The translations under genes were made by a program, and so were the position numbers. Of a DNA stretch of 64,000 nt, positions 1-8,514 are shown one piece after another; the stretch's first letter is position 1; each line of letters opens with the position of its first letter. Source of the stretch: Streptomyces violens (GTDB lineage Bacteria; Actinomycetota; Actinomycetes; Streptomycetales; Streptomycetaceae); NCBI RefSeq assembly GCF_000717745.1, contig NZ_JOBH01000025.1, positions 27,423 to 91,422 on the forward strand. The letters are read 5' to 3'. The notes beneath the pieces were generated by a model. The model worked only from the letters and a program-made list of their open reading frames with translations, made no database searches and was not told where the DNA came from.

Positions 1-1166
1 GACTGGGTGTCCCGGATGCGGCCGACCAGCAACGGCTCGGAGGCCCCGATGTAGTGCGTGGCGGCGCGTACCGGCATCGGCTGCGGCATCTCGAACGTCG
101 GGTCCTGGACCGACTCCTCCAGGTCGGAGGCGGTGAGTTCGTCGTCCCCGCCGGAGCGCGCCACGTTCACCCGGTGCCGTTCCCAGAAGAACCCGATGCA
201 GATGAGCACGATGCCGACGGCGATCCAGATGCTCAGCGCCAGCAGCGGGCGGAAGAGCTGCGCGCCGTCGAAGTACATCTCGTTGCGCAGCGCGTCGACC
301 AGATTGCCCAGTGGCATGTACGGATGCAGCCAGCGGAAGAAGGACGGCACCATCGAGACCGGAATCGCCCCGTCGCTGGCCGGCATCGACAGCAGCACGA
401 AGATGACGATGGCCACGCCGGGGAAGAACTGCCGCACGAACGGCACGAGCCCGTAGCAGGTCAGCGAGACCGCCAGGCTCAGCATGAACATGTAGAGCAG
501 ACAGATCGGCCGGTCCACGATGGCGTCCATCGCGAGCGCGATGTAGAAGGCGGCCACGGCCATCACGGCGCCGGAGACGACGAAGGTGACGACCTTCTTC
601 CAGCGGCTGAGGCCGGTGGCCCGCAGCATCATCATCACCATGATGTACGAGGGGATGGTGAGCCCCAGGCAGAGGTAGAAGAGGCTGGTGCCCATCCCGT
701 CCTTGGGCGCGGTGGGCGCGAGTTCGACCTGCTTGAGCCGGGCGCCGCCCCGCTCGGCGATCGGCGTGAACACCTGCTGCAGCACGGCCTCGATCTCGAA
801 GCCGCCGGCCTTCGCGGTGTACAGGGCGGGGTGGGCCGGGTCCGGGAGGTAGCCGCCGGCGGCACGGCGTTCCTTCACCGCGCTGCGGAGGGCGGCGTCA
901 CCGCCGGATACGGGCTTCACCTCGAATCCGCCCGGGACGGCCTTGTCGAGCGTCTGCTGCACCTGGGTCGCCGCCTGGGCGGGCACGGCCACCCGGATGT
1001 CGTGCGGGGTGGGGTTGTGGAAGGCGAGCAGGTAGCAGAAGAGGAAGCCGAAGAAGAAGAGCGCCGGGAACCAGAGGCTGCTGACGAGCACCTTGGCCGT
1101 GTGCGTCCACCGATGGCGCGGTTCGCTGTCGGCCGGTGCCGCGTCCTCTTGCTGTGTTCCGGACAT
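1..1166 (-). CDS. Multi-pass membrane protein, DUF3533/ABC-2-like, C-terminus outside window
   Basis: The reading frame runs off the left edge, so the C-terminus is missing. The product starts MSGTQQEDAAPADSEP. It has a short cytoplasmic N-terminus, one membrane helix near residues 27-50 (VLVSSLWFPALFFFGFLF), an extracytoplasmic stretch of about 110 residues, then at least five more helices from about residue 160. This layout fits the DUF3533/YhgE-type ABC-2-like membrane proteins, which are often annotated as transport permeases. The substrate is unknown and there is no ATPase gene next to it. An MFS exporter and a glycosyltransferase gene lie upstream on the same strand. I am confident of the membrane protein call and less so of the transport role. 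Confidence 0.75.
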   Translation of the reverse strand, partial: MSGTQQEDAAPADSEPRHRWTHTAKVLVSSLWFPALFFFGFLFCYLLAFHNPTPHDIRVAVPAQAATQVQQTLDKAVPGGFEVKPVSGGDAALRSAVKERRAAGGYLPDPAHPALYTAKAGGFEIEAVLQQVFTPIAERGGARLKQVELAPTAPKDGMGTSLFYLCLGLTIPSYIMVMMMLRATGLSRWKKVVTFVVSGAVMAVAAFYIALAMDAIVDRPICLLYMFMLSLAVSLTCYGLVPFVRQFFPGVAIVIFVLLSMPASDGAIPVSMVPSFFRWLHPYMPLGNLVDALRNEMYFDGAQLFRPLLALSIWIAVGIVLICIGFFWERHRVNVARSGGDDELTASDLEESVQDPTFEMPQPMPVRAATHYIGASEPLLVGRIRDTQ

Positions 1167-1325
1167 GCCGCACCCTTCCCGTACCGTGCCCTTCCCTGAC
1201 CCCGCCCGTCCCTGCGCGGGTCACTGACGCTCCGCTGCTGGGAGATCTCCGCCGACACGGCCCGGCACACCTGCTTTGCTGCACTCGGCCCAGCATGTTG
1301 GCCCGCGCGTGGGAGGCGCTGGCGG

Positions 1326-2540
1326 TCAGTTGCGTCGGGAGGCGCGCAGCAGGTGGACGGCCGTGCCGGCGGCCAGGACGGCGACGCAGGTGGTGAAGGT
1401 CAGGCCCGCGGCGCGGAGGCCGAGGGCGACGGTGAGGGCACCGACGCCGACGACCGGGAGGGAGATTCCGGTGTAGGCGACGACGAAGAAGGTGGAGATC
1501 GTGCCGCCGCGGTGTTCGGCGGGGGCGGCGGCCGCGACGGACGTCAGGGCCGCGCGGAACGCGAGGCCCTGGCCGAGGCCGCCGCACAGGGCACCGACGA
1601 CCAGTGCCGGCAGGGACTCGGCGGCGAGGGACGTCGCGACGAGGGCGAGGCCCACCACGAGGACGAGGCAGCCGACCGGGAGCGCCCTGCGCGCACCAAG
1701 TTTTTCGGTCAGCGACTGGCCGGCCGTCGAGCCGAGGAAGACGGAGAAGACAACGGCTCCCGAGACGGCCAGGTTGGCCACGCCGAGGGTCTGGGACACA
1801 AAGGCCGGCGCCACCGCGGTGAACAGGCCGAGGAGCGAGAAGCCGGCGAAGGCGGCGAGGGCAGAGGGTGCGAACACACCGCGTACTTCGGGGGGTACGA
1901 CCACGCCCTGCGGCCGGAGCCCCGGCCACCGCTCAGGGTGCTCGACGGTCTCGGGCAGGAGGAGGACCAGTACACACGCCACCGCGATGAGTGCGAGGTG
2001 CGTCAGATAGGGCAGGGCGAGTGGCCAGGGTGCGTACTGGGCCAGGAGCCCGGCGAGCAGCGGGCCGCAGCCGAGGCCGCCCATGTTGGCGGCGGCCGCG
2101 GCGAAACCGGCGCGCGACTTGCGTTCGGGCGGCGCCAGTTCCAGTACCGCCGCCGTGGCAGCGCCGCTGAAGAGCCCGGCCGAGAAACCGGAGAGCAGCC
2201 GGCCCGCGAAGAGGAACAGCAGCCCGCCCCCGGACGTGAAACCGGACAGGAAGTCCGACACGAAGCAGACCGCGCTGAGTGCCGAGAAGGCCAGCGCCGC
2301 GAGGAGCACGGGGCGGCGGCCGACCCGGTCGGAGTAGTTGCCCGCGAGCAGCAGTACGGCGATGACGCCGAGTGCGTAGACGGCGAAGACCACCGTCACC
2401 ATCAGCTCGGAGAAGCCCAGCTCTTCGCGGTAGAGGCCGTACAGCGGGGTGGGGAGCGTGGTGCCCGCCATGCCCACGGCGAACACCGCCGCTGCTGCCG
2501 GGTACCCCGGGCGCCGGCCCGTCCCATGACGAACGATCAT
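1326..2540 (-). CDS. MFS drug/metabolite exporter
   Basis: A 404-residue major facilitator superfamily protein with about twelve hydrophobic segments. The loop 2-3 signature is seen as GNYSDRVGRRPVLL near residue 67, and a Gly-rich helix 5 region (GLGCGPLLAGLL) suggests an antiporter. It probably exports small molecules using the proton gradient. The gene lies 69 bp downstream of the glycosyltransferase on the same strand, so the two are likely co-transcribed. A glycosyltransferase plus exporter pair is a common self-protection or antibiotic-inactivation layout in Streptomyces. The substrate cannot be read from sequence. Confidence 0.88.
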   Translation of the reverse strand: MIVRHGTGRRPGYPAAAAVFAVGMAGTTLPTPLYGLYREELGFSELMVTVVFAVYALGVIAVLLLAGNYSDRVGRRPVLLAALAFSALSAVCFVSDFLSGFTSGGGLLFLFAGRLLSGFSAGLFSGAATAAVLELAPPERKSRAGFAAAAANMGGLGCGPLLAGLLAQYAPWPLALPYLTHLALIAVACVLVLLLPETVEHPERWPGLRPQGVVVPPEVRGVFAPSALAAFAGFSLLGLFTAVAPAFVSQTLGVANLAVSGAVVFSVFLGSTAGQSLTEKLGARRALPVGCLVLVVGLALVATSLAAESLPALVVGALCGGLGQGLAFRAALTSVAAAAPAEHRGGTISTFFVVAYTGISLPVVGVGALTVALGLRAAGLTFTTCVAVLAAGTAVHLLRASRRN

Positions 2541-2609
2541 GTCCCCACGGTACGAGCCGGCCCGGCCTCCTGCGGTCAGGCGGCCCCCAGCGGTCAGGCC
2601 GCCCCGGGC

Positions 2610-3803
2610 CTACGCGCCCGTCGCCGCCGCCGCGTCGTCCGCGAGCCGGGTCAGGTCCAGGAGCGCGTGGGAGCGGCGCTGGAGGGACTGGGCGCGGGCG
2701 CGGTAGCTGCGATCCTCCAGTACGGCGCGTACGGCCGCGGTCAGCGACGCGCGCGTGACGTCCTGGGCGTCGATCCGGCGGCCGGCGCCGATCTCCTGCA
2801 GCCGGGCCGCGTTGTACGACTGCTCGGCGAAGAGCGGTACGGCGACCACGGGGACGCCGGCCGCCAGCGCCTCCCGGGTGCCGTTGAAGCCGGCGTGGCT
2901 GAGGAACACATCGCTGGACTGCAGGAGCAGCTCCTGCTGGACGAACGAGGTGAGGTGGACGTTGTCGGCACGGGCGCCCTGCCACTCCCGGGGGTCGGTG
3001 CCCGCGCCGAGCGCGACGACACCGGTGACCGGCAGGTCCCCGAGCGTCTCGATGATGGTGTCGAGGAGGGGCAGAACGCCGCCGCCGGGGAAATGGGTGG
3101 CGTTCGAGCCCAGCGTGGCGAGGACGAGCGGGCGGTCGGCGGGGAGCCGGGCGATCTCGGGGTCGAGGGGGGCTCCGCCCGCGGGGGCCGGCAGGCGGTA
3201 GTAGTGGGCGCTCGGCAGGCGGCTCGCCTCGGGGTAGAACTCCTCCGGTACGACGCCGGCACGGAAGGCGCGGAAGACGTGCCAGGGGTCGGTGATCGGG
3301 TCCAGGCCCAGGTCGGCGCGGTGCTTGTTGAGCGCTTCGGTGACGGCGGGGTGGTCGTACGGCGCCATCGGGGCGATGTCCAGCGCGCCGTGCGGGATGC
3401 CGAGCCGTTCGCCCGCCAGGTAGCCGCCGAACTCGGTGGACTCGTGCAGGATCAGGTCGGGGCTCCAGTCCCGGGCCACGTCGATGAGGTCGTGCGCTGA
3501 GGGGCCGGCCAGCTTTCCGACGAAGGCGGTAGCGAAGAACTCCGGGTCCAACTCGATGGTGACGGAGCCCAATTGACTCATGGCCGCGGGCGGACGGACG
3601 TCGCCCCGCTGCAGTACCTCCGCCATCCCCTCGACGTTCGGCAGCCGCAGCGCGGTGAGCCCGCGCTTCTCGATGTGCTCCGCGACGGCGTTCCCGGTGG
3701 CGACGGCCACCTCGTGGCCCGCCTGCCGGGCGCTCTCGGCCGCCGGCAGCACCAGCGGTGCGAGGTGCGAGTAACTCGCCTGGGCGGTGAACAGGATGCG
3801 CAT
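2610..3803 (-). CDS. GT1 macrolide-type glycosyltransferase
   Basis: A 397-residue GT-B fold glycosyltransferase. The C-terminal nucleotide-sugar signature reads SHAGFNGTREALAAGVPVV, followed by LFAEQSYNAARL, and is typical of the MGT/UGT (GT1) family that includes macrolide-inactivating enzymes. The start ATG at 3803 (MRILFTAQASYSHLAPL) is preceded by a GAGGGAG ribosome site about 9 bases away, so I use it rather than the longer open frame. It probably transfers a hexose from a UDP- or TDP-sugar to a hydroxylated small molecule. Its MFS partner lies downstream. The acceptor is unknown. Confidence 0.85.
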   Translation of the reverse strand: MRILFTAQASYSHLAPLVLPAAESARQAGHEVAVATGNAVAEHIEKRGLTALRLPNVEGMAEVLQRGDVRPPAAMSQLGSVTIELDPEFFATAFVGKLAGPSAHDLIDVARDWSPDLILHESTEFGGYLAGERLGIPHGALDIAPMAPYDHPAVTEALNKHRADLGLDPITDPWHVFRAFRAGVVPEEFYPEASRLPSAHYYRLPAPAGGAPLDPEIARLPADRPLVLATLGSNATHFPGGGVLPLLDTIIETLGDLPVTGVVALGAGTDPREWQGARADNVHLTSFVQQELLLQSSDVFLSHAGFNGTREALAAGVPVVAVPLFAEQSYNAARLQEIGAGRRIDAQDVTRASLTAAVRAVLEDRSYRARAQSLQRRSHALLDLTRLADDAAAATGA

Positions 3804-4157
3804 GGCGCTTCGCTCCCTCGGGTGCCGCGCGGCCGGCACAGGGGTACGCGCAGCTGGGACTCGGGAAAATCAACAACTGTTGAAACAGGCTATCCGCCTC
3901 GGTTCCGCACGCTCCGGGCGGGTCCGGTCGGGGCCCGGATCATCCACTCGGGGCGGGTCATCCGCTCGGAGCGGACGCGGAGGGACCGGGCGGTGGGCGC
4001 GGCGCTCGTGCGCCGGGCGTGCCCATGGAGCGTCCTGCGAACCCAGGAGTGCACTCGGGCACCGGAGGGCGCAGCACGATACCGCCGCAGTGACGGATGC
4101 GTCACCAAATTGCCGTGAAGCGTGTCCCCTTACGCAGGGGGCAGGCATCTTGGGCGT
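3804..4157. other. Divergent intergenic region
   Basis: A 354-bp gap between the glycosyltransferase (minus) and the membrane acyltransferase (plus). Two small dyads are visible: TCAAC-AACT-GTTGA at 3870-3883 on the glycosyltransferase side and GTGACG-GATG-CGTCAC at 4090-4105 on the acyltransferase side. Both could be repressor operators. No gene is supported inside it. Confidence 0.5.
4090..4105. promoter_or_regulatory. Perfect dyad GTGACG-N4-CGTCAC, possible operator
   Basis: A perfect inverted repeat with 6-base arms and a GATG centre, 53 bases upstream of the acyltransferase start. It looks like a regulator binding site. No cognate regulator could be identified. Confidence 0.35.
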
Positions 4158-5447
4158 ATGTCGCAGAACTTACCCAGGGCACGCAGCGTGCCCCTGCCGA
4201 CGCGCGCCGGGACCGCGGCACGGAAAGTGTCACCGGGCGACCGGCTCGCCGCCACCGTACCTGACCAACCGTCAGCACCGGCCGCCCGTGCCAGTACACC
4301 CCGGCTGATCGGCATCGACCTCGCCCGTGGCCTCGCGGTACTGGGCATGTTCGCCGCCCACGTGGGCCCCGATCCGTCGGACGGCGGCCCCGTGGGCTTT
4401 CTCATGGAGCTCGCGCGCGGCCGGTCCTCCGCCCTCTTCGCGCTGCTCGCCGGCTTCTCGATCGTGCTCATCACCGGCCGCCCCGAGCCCCGTACCGGGC
4501 GCGCGGGACGGCAGGCGGTCGTGCGGGTACTGATTCGCGCCGTCATCCTGCTGGCGCTGGGCATGGCGCTGACCGCGCTGGACACCTCGATCGATGTGAT
4601 CCTCGCCTACTACGCGCTGGCGTTCGTCGTGGCCCTCCCCTTGCACCGGCTCAAGGCCGGGGTCCTCACCTTCATCGCCGCGGCGACCGCGCTGGTACTC
4701 CCCCAGGACCTCTTCCTGGTCAAGGTCTGGCTCGACGAAAGCAGTTGGGGCGACACGGTGATCGCCCACGACCCGCTGTCCGGGCTCGGCGACACGGACG
4801 GCGTCATGGACCTGCTGTTCACCGGCGCCTATCCGGTACTCACCTGGATCCCGTTCCTGATCGCGGGCATGGCGGTGGCCCGGCTCGACCTCTCCCGGCC
4901 GGTGGTCCGCGCCCGGCTCGCCTTGACCGGTGCCGCGCTGACGGTGCTCGGTTACGGGGGCTCCTGGCTGGCCCTGCACCTCATCCCGAACGCGTACGCC
5001 GCCGTCGCCGCGGGGTCGGACGGCGACGCACCCGGGTCGGCCTGGTGGTCCGACACCGTCGGCGAGCCCACCTACCTCTTCCGGGAATGGCTGCTGGTGG
5101 CCGCGCCGCACAGCCAGACGACCCCGTCGATCCTGGGCAACACCGGCGTCGCCCTCCTCGTGGTGGCCGGGTGCACGATCGCGCTGGACCGGCTGCCGCG
5201 CTTCCGGCGGGCGGTCGCACCGGTCATCGCGGTCGGCGCGATGTCACTGTCCGCGTACGTGCTGCACATCGTGGCCATCTGGGCGCTGGGCACGGACGAC
5301 ATGTCCGACTCCAGCGAGCCGTTGGTACTGCTCGGCTTCGTCGTGGGCGTGCTGGCGCTGGCCTACGTATGGAAGCGGCTCTTCCGGCGCGGGCCACTGG
5401 AGTACCTGCTGTACAGGATCACCTGGCCGGCGCGCTTCATCCGGTGA
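4158..5447 (+). CDS. Membrane acyltransferase-like protein (DUF1624/DUF418 type)
   Basis: A 429-residue multi-pass membrane protein. After a Pro/Ala-rich N-terminus of about 50 residues comes LIGIDLARGLAVLGMFAAHV, the first helix of heparan-alpha-glucosaminide N-acetyltransferase-like (DUF1624) proteins. Near the C-terminus AVGAMSLSAYVLHIVA matches the DUF418-type signature. About ten helices are visible. Members are thought to move acyl groups across membranes or modify envelope glycans; the substrate here is unknown. The ATG at 4158 has no clear ribosome site and would put a rare TTA leucine codon at position 5. A GTG at 4188 is a plausible alternative start that avoids it. The 3' end lies in a 27-bp tandem duplication. 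Confidence 0.8.
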   Translation: MSQNLPRARSVPLPTRAGTAARKVSPGDRLAATVPDQPSAPAARASTPRLIGIDLARGLAVLGMFAAHVGPDPSDGGPVGFLMELARGRSSALFALLAGFSIVLITGRPEPRTGRAGRQAVVRVLIRAVILLALGMALTALDTSIDVILAYYALAFVVALPLHRLKAGVLTFIAAATALVLPQDLFLVKVWLDESSWGDTVIAHDPLSGLGDTDGVMDLLFTGAYPVLTWIPFLIAGMAVARLDLSRPVVRARLALTGAALTVLGYGGSWLALHLIPNAYAAVAAGSDGDAPGSAWWSDTVGEPTYLFREWLLVAAPHSQTTPSILGNTGVALLVVAGCTIALDRLPRFRRAVAPVIAVGAMSLSAYVLHIVAIWALGTDDMSDSSEPLVLLGFVVGVLALAYVWKRLFRRGPLEYLLYRITWPARFIR

Positions 5448-5490
5448 GCGCCTCAGCGGCCGCTCATCCGGTGTGCGCCTCAGCGGCCGC
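5437..5490. repeat. 27-bp tandem duplication spanning two convergent gene ends
   Basis: Units 5437-5463 and 5464-5490 are adjacent 27-mers that differ at one base (A at 5447, T at 5474). Each contains GCGCCTCAGCGGCCGC with an 8-base GCGGCCGC palindrome. Unit 1 holds the TGA stop of the acyltransferase (TGT in unit 2). Unit 2 holds the TGA stop of the BlaI gene on the other strand. Confidence 0.9.
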
Positions 5491-5866
5491 GGTCCTCCGC
5501 GAGGAACTGCCGCAGCGCGGCCTCTTCCTCGCTGCTGAGCCCAGTGACGAACTGCTGCAGGGCCGCGATCGGGTCGGGCCCCTTGTCCAGGGCCTGGTGC
5601 ATGACCTCAGCGGTCAGCTCGGCGGCGTTCTTGGCCGGCCGGTAGGCGCCACGCCGGCCCTCGGCGTCCCGTACGACCAGGTCCTTGTCGTGCAGCCGCT
5701 TCAGGATCGTGTGGATGGTGTTGTACGCGAGGTCGCCGCCGATCTCGGCGTGCACCTCGGCCGGGGTCAGCGGCGCCTCGGTCGCCCACAGGGCGGCCAG
5801 GACCTCGCTCTCCAGCGTGCCGGCGCTGCGTCGTTCCCCTCTGACACGAGGGTTTCTGCCTACCAT
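5480..5866 (-). CDS. BlaI/MecI/CopY-family transcriptional repressor
   Basis: A 128-residue winged-helix repressor of the penicillinase repressor family. The N-terminal DNA-binding part contains LESEVLAALWATEAPLTPAEV and a recognition helix region AYNTIHTILKRLHDKDLV. A C-terminal dimerisation helix follows (SSEEEAALRQFLAED). The ATG at 5866 is preferred over a GTG at 5872. A CTACA-GCC-CGTAG dyad lies directly upstream and would overlap the ribosome site, which predicts autorepression. A related dyad precedes the 7083-7535 gene. No BlaR-type sensor protease is in view, so the inducer is unknown. It could also control the adjacent glycosyltransferase unit. Confidence 0.88.
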   Translation of the reverse strand: MVGRNPRVRGERRSAGTLESEVLAALWATEAPLTPAEVHAEIGGDLAYNTIHTILKRLHDKDLVVRDAEGRRGAYRPAKNAAELTAEVMHQALDKGPDPIAALQQFVTGLSSEEEAALRQFLAEDRGR

Positions 5867-5873
5867 GACCACA

Positions 5874-5890
5874 CCCTACAGCCCGTAGGG
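5874..5890. promoter_or_regulatory. BlaI-type operator upstream of the repressor gene
   Basis: Dyad CCCTAC-AGCCC-GTAGGG, whose core CTACAGCCCGTAG resembles the TACA/TGTA half-sites bound by BlaI-family repressors. It lies 8 bases upstream of the repressor ATG. A near-identical core lies at 7589-7601. Confidence 0.6.
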
Positions 5891-5919
5891 CGCACGGGCA
5901 CCCGCTGGTACCCCCGACC

Positions 5920-7086
5920 TCACGCGTGCTCCTTTTGCGAGATGAGGACCCTGAGGAGCGCCTCCCAGCGGGCGCGGACGCGGGCCGGGGTGTAGCGGCG
6001 GGCGGACTCGACGGCGTGTCCGCCGAGCTTCTTGCGCAGTGCGTCGTCCTCGACGAGGCGGGTGAGCGCCGCGGTCAGACCCGGGGTGTCCCCCAGCGGT
6101 ACGAGCAGGCCGTCCTGGCCGTCGGCGATGATCTCGCGGGGGCCGTGCGGGCAGTCGAAGCTGACGGGCGGGACGCCGTGGCTCATCGCCTCGGCCAGCA
6201 CCATGCCGAACCCTTCGCGCCGGGAGGCGAGGGCGAAGACGGCGGCCTTGGCCAGTTCCCGGTCGAACTCCTGCGTGGCGCCCATCAGGTAGACGTGGTT
6301 GTAGAGGTGCCGGTCGTGGATCAGCGTCCGCAGGCGGTCGCGCTCCGGCCCCGCGCCGTAGATGCGCAGCTGCCAGTCGGGGTGCGCGCGGGCGACCGGC
6401 TCGAACGCCTTGATGAGGGTCGCGAAGCCCTTGCCCTTGACGAGCCGGCCGGCGGAGACGACGAGCGGCCGGTCGAGGCCGGCGCGCTCGGGGGCCTCGT
6501 CGGAGAGCGGGTTGGGGATGCACTCGACGCGGACGCCGCTGTCACCGAGCCGCCGCAGGTAGGCGTCCTCGTCGGCCGCGGTCAGTACGGTCACCGCGTC
6601 CAGCCGCCGGTACCAGCGCCCGATCTCGCGGGCGAGTTCCGGCTTGTGGTGGGAGTAGTGCAGGTGTTCCTGGCCGACCCGGACGACGGAAGCGGGCGTG
6701 AAGCGGGCGGAGAGGAGGTTCAGGGCGGGCCGGGTGGTGATCAGTACGCCGTCGTGCAGCGAGCGCAGGTAGCGCACGACGCGCCGGTCGGTGAGGCGGC
6801 TGAACCGGTCGAAGCGGACCTCGGCCTCGGGGACGAGCCGGCTGGGGCGGTGCTGCCGCTGGTACGTCAGCGGGCGCGTCCAGCGGGACGGCGGACGGGT
6901 GTCGTCGACCAGGGCGCTCAACCGCACCTTCGGGTGCAGCGCGAAGCGGGGCTCGGCGCGGTGCCGGTGGACGCTCACGACCTCGACGTCGTGCCCGGCC
7001 TCGGCGAGGGCGTTCGCCTGGTTGACGACCGTGCGGACGGTGCCGCCGACCGCGTAGGCGTTGAGCAGCAGGAAGCGGATCTTCAC
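5920..7086 (-). CDS. GT4-family glycosyltransferase
   Basis: A 388-residue retaining GT-B glycosyltransferase (group 1/GT4). The N-terminus MKIRFLLLNAYAVGGTVRTV has the Gly-rich loop of the acceptor domain. The donor domain has VVSAGRLVKGKGFATLI and the E-x7-E type motif EGFGMVLAEAMSHGVPPVSF near residues 290-310. Family members build cell-surface glycans or decorate metabolites using nucleotide sugars. Its ATG overlaps the stop of the upstream gene by the four bases ATGA, which shows translational coupling. The pair probably comes from one transcript with a BlaI-like operator in front. The acceptor is unknown. Confidence 0.87.
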   Translation of the reverse strand: MKIRFLLLNAYAVGGTVRTVVNQANALAEAGHDVEVVSVHRHRAEPRFALHPKVRLSALVDDTRPPSRWTRPLTYQRQHRPSRLVPEAEVRFDRFSRLTDRRVVRYLRSLHDGVLITTRPALNLLSARFTPASVVRVGQEHLHYSHHKPELAREIGRWYRRLDAVTVLTAADEDAYLRRLGDSGVRVECIPNPLSDEAPERAGLDRPLVVSAGRLVKGKGFATLIKAFEPVARAHPDWQLRIYGAGPERDRLRTLIHDRHLYNHVYLMGATQEFDRELAKAAVFALASRREGFGMVLAEAMSHGVPPVSFDCPHGPREIIADGQDGLLVPLGDTPGLTAALTRLVEDDALRKKLGGHAVESARRYTPARVRARWEALLRVLISQKEHA

Positions 7087-7535
7087 CGGGATTCCTCCCG
7101 TTGGCGGGTGAGTCGTCGGCAGGTGATCGAGAGGTTGTCCTGGACGGTGTAGTACGGCTCGATCCGCAGGCCGCCGGCGCGCTGGGCCGGGTACGTGAAG
7201 ATCTTCTTCTTACCGGGCACATCGTCCAGGTGCCGCCCCAGCCGGAGCGCGTCGTCACAGCCGTCCGGCACCAGATACAGGTCCCAGACCCGGTCGCCTT
7301 CCGGGGTGGCGGAGGCGAGCGCGTCCAGCGGGACGGAGACCTCGAAGCGGCTGCCCCGCCCCTTCGCCGCCAGCCGCAGCTCCGTACCGGCCGCGTCGCG
7401 CACCCTGGCGACCAGCGTGCCCGCGCCCGAGGCCGCGCCCACGACGTGCCCGAGGACCCGGATCCGGCCGTCGCGGGGCCAGATCTCGGCCACTTCGGCA
7501 TGCGCGGGGGCGATGTGGTCGGGCTGGTCGTGCAT
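7083..7535 (-). CDS. Conserved protein coupled to GT4 glycosyltransferase
   Basis: A 150-residue soluble protein with no family I can name. It reads as a compact beta-rich domain (VAEIWPRDGRIRVLGHVVG ... RFEVSVPLDAL ... VWDLYLVPDG), ending in a segment about binding or surface display (GGLRIEPYYTVQDNLSI). Actinomycete genes of this appearance often sit directly before a glycosyltransferase, as here. The ATG at 7535 has a GGAGGAG site 6-7 bases upstream and is preferred over the TTG at 7565. The stop overlaps the next gene by ATGA. I suggest a glycosyltransferase accessory or substrate-binding role only from context. Confidence 0.7.
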   Translation of the reverse strand: MHDQPDHIAPAHAEVAEIWPRDGRIRVLGHVVGAASGAGTLVARVRDAAGTELRLAAKGRGSRFEVSVPLDALASATPEGDRVWDLYLVPDGCDDALRLGRHLDDVPGKKKIFTYPAQRAGGLRIEPYYTVQDNLSITCRRLTRQREESR

Positions 7536-7565
7536 GACGCGCTCCTCCGGCAGCAGATCCGACAA

Positions 7566-7601
7566 CCTGTAGGGTCACAATCGAAACCCTACAGGATGTA
7601 G
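7566..7601. promoter_or_regulatory. Composite BlaI-type operator
   Basis: An inverted repeat CCTGTAGGGT (7566-7575) and ACCCTACAGG (7586-7595), with an overlapping dyad CTACA-GGA-TGTAG at 7589-7601. It sits 31-66 bases upstream of the 7083-7535 gene start. The 13-mer core matches the one in front of the BlaI-like gene at 5876-5888, so both are probably sites for that repressor. Confidence 0.6.
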
Positions 7602-7778
7602 TACGGGTGGCGGGAAACGCGAGGTGACGAGGCGTGGAACGGTGTGGGGCGCGCAGGCTGCGCATCGGGGTGGGGCGCGCGGGCTCCGTGCGGCGCATAC
7701 GATCCGCGTGGTCCGTGCGCTCCGCAGGGACCACCGGCGGCCGTACGGCCCGGCCCAGCGACGGAGGAATCACCCGCC

Positions 7779-8324
7779 ATGCCCCACGCATCCGGCCCGC
7801 TCGACGAGTTGGACCGCAAGATCATCGCGGCGCTGACCGCGAACGCCAGGACCAGCTTCGCCGAGATCGGCTCGGCCATCGGCCTGTCGGCCACCGCGGT
7901 CAAGCGCCGGGTGGACCGGATGCGCGAGACCGGCGTGATCACCGGCTTCACCGCCACGGTCCGGCCGTCCGCGCTCGGCTGGCGCACCGAGGCGTACATC
8001 GAGGTGTACTGCGACGGCGCGGCCCCGCCCCGGCGCATCGCCGAGGTCGTCCGCCGGTACCCGGAGATCACCGCCGCGATGACGGTCTCCGGCGGCGCCG
8101 ACGCGCTGCTGCACGTCCGCGCGACCGATGTGGAGCACTTCGAAGAGGTGCTGGAACGCATCCGCACCGAGTCCTTCATCCGCAAGACGATCAGTTACAT
8201 GGTCCTCTCGCACCTGATCCCGGACAGCCCGGAGGCCGGCGCCGGCTCATCCGCGGTACAGGGCTACGGCCCCGACTCCTCCACGGACTCCGTCCGCCCC
8301 GCGGGGAACACCGGCACCATCTGA
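7779..8324 (+). CDS. Lrp/AsnC-family regulator
   Basis: A 181-residue regulator. The N-terminal winged helix contains LDELDRKIIAALTANARTSF and a recognition helix in LSATAVKRRVDRMRETGVI. The C-terminal half is the RAM ligand-binding domain (TEAYIEVYCDG ... ADALLHVRATDVEHFEEVLE). The family senses amino acids and forms octamers. The start ATG has a GGAGG 11 bases upstream. It precedes ddaH-rocD on the same strand by 190 bp, so control of arginine/ornithine breakdown is the obvious hypothesis; this resembles other Lrp-type regulators of amino acid catabolism but is inferred from position. The last 30 residues are a Ser/Gly-rich tail. Confidence 0.88.
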   Translation: MPHASGPLDELDRKIIAALTANARTSFAEIGSAIGLSATAVKRRVDRMRETGVITGFTATVRPSALGWRTEAYIEVYCDGAAPPRRIAEVVRRYPEITAAMTVSGGADALLHVRATDVEHFEEVLERIRTESFIRKTISYMVLSHLIPDSPEAGAGSSAVQGYGPDSSTDSVRPAGNTGTI

Positions 8325-8514
8325 TCCACCGACGCAGCAACCCTGCGCCGACCGGCCTCTTTACGCACGTTCACTGCGCCGGTGCGCAGCATTCCCACCT
8401 TGTCCGGCACAGCCGCGGCTTCCTACCGTTATGGGCATCCCTGCGTCACCTCCCAGTGACCCCGTGTCACTCGGGTGACGTCCCCTGCCCGTCCGCGGAT
8501 CGGAGGACCCCGCC

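Noticed and set aside
54..1199. Plus-strand open frame opposite the first membrane protein
   Set aside because: It is His/Arg/Gln-rich shadow sequence. The minus strand encodes helices and a plausible start.
1353..3500. Plus-strand open frame opposite the MFS and glycosyltransferase genes
   Set aside because: It is the antisense shadow of two well-supported minus-strand genes.
7566..7601. The inverted repeat upstream of 7083-7535 considered as a terminator
   Set aside because: It lies in a divergent promoter region rather than between gene ends, and its core matches the BlaI-type site at 5876-5888.
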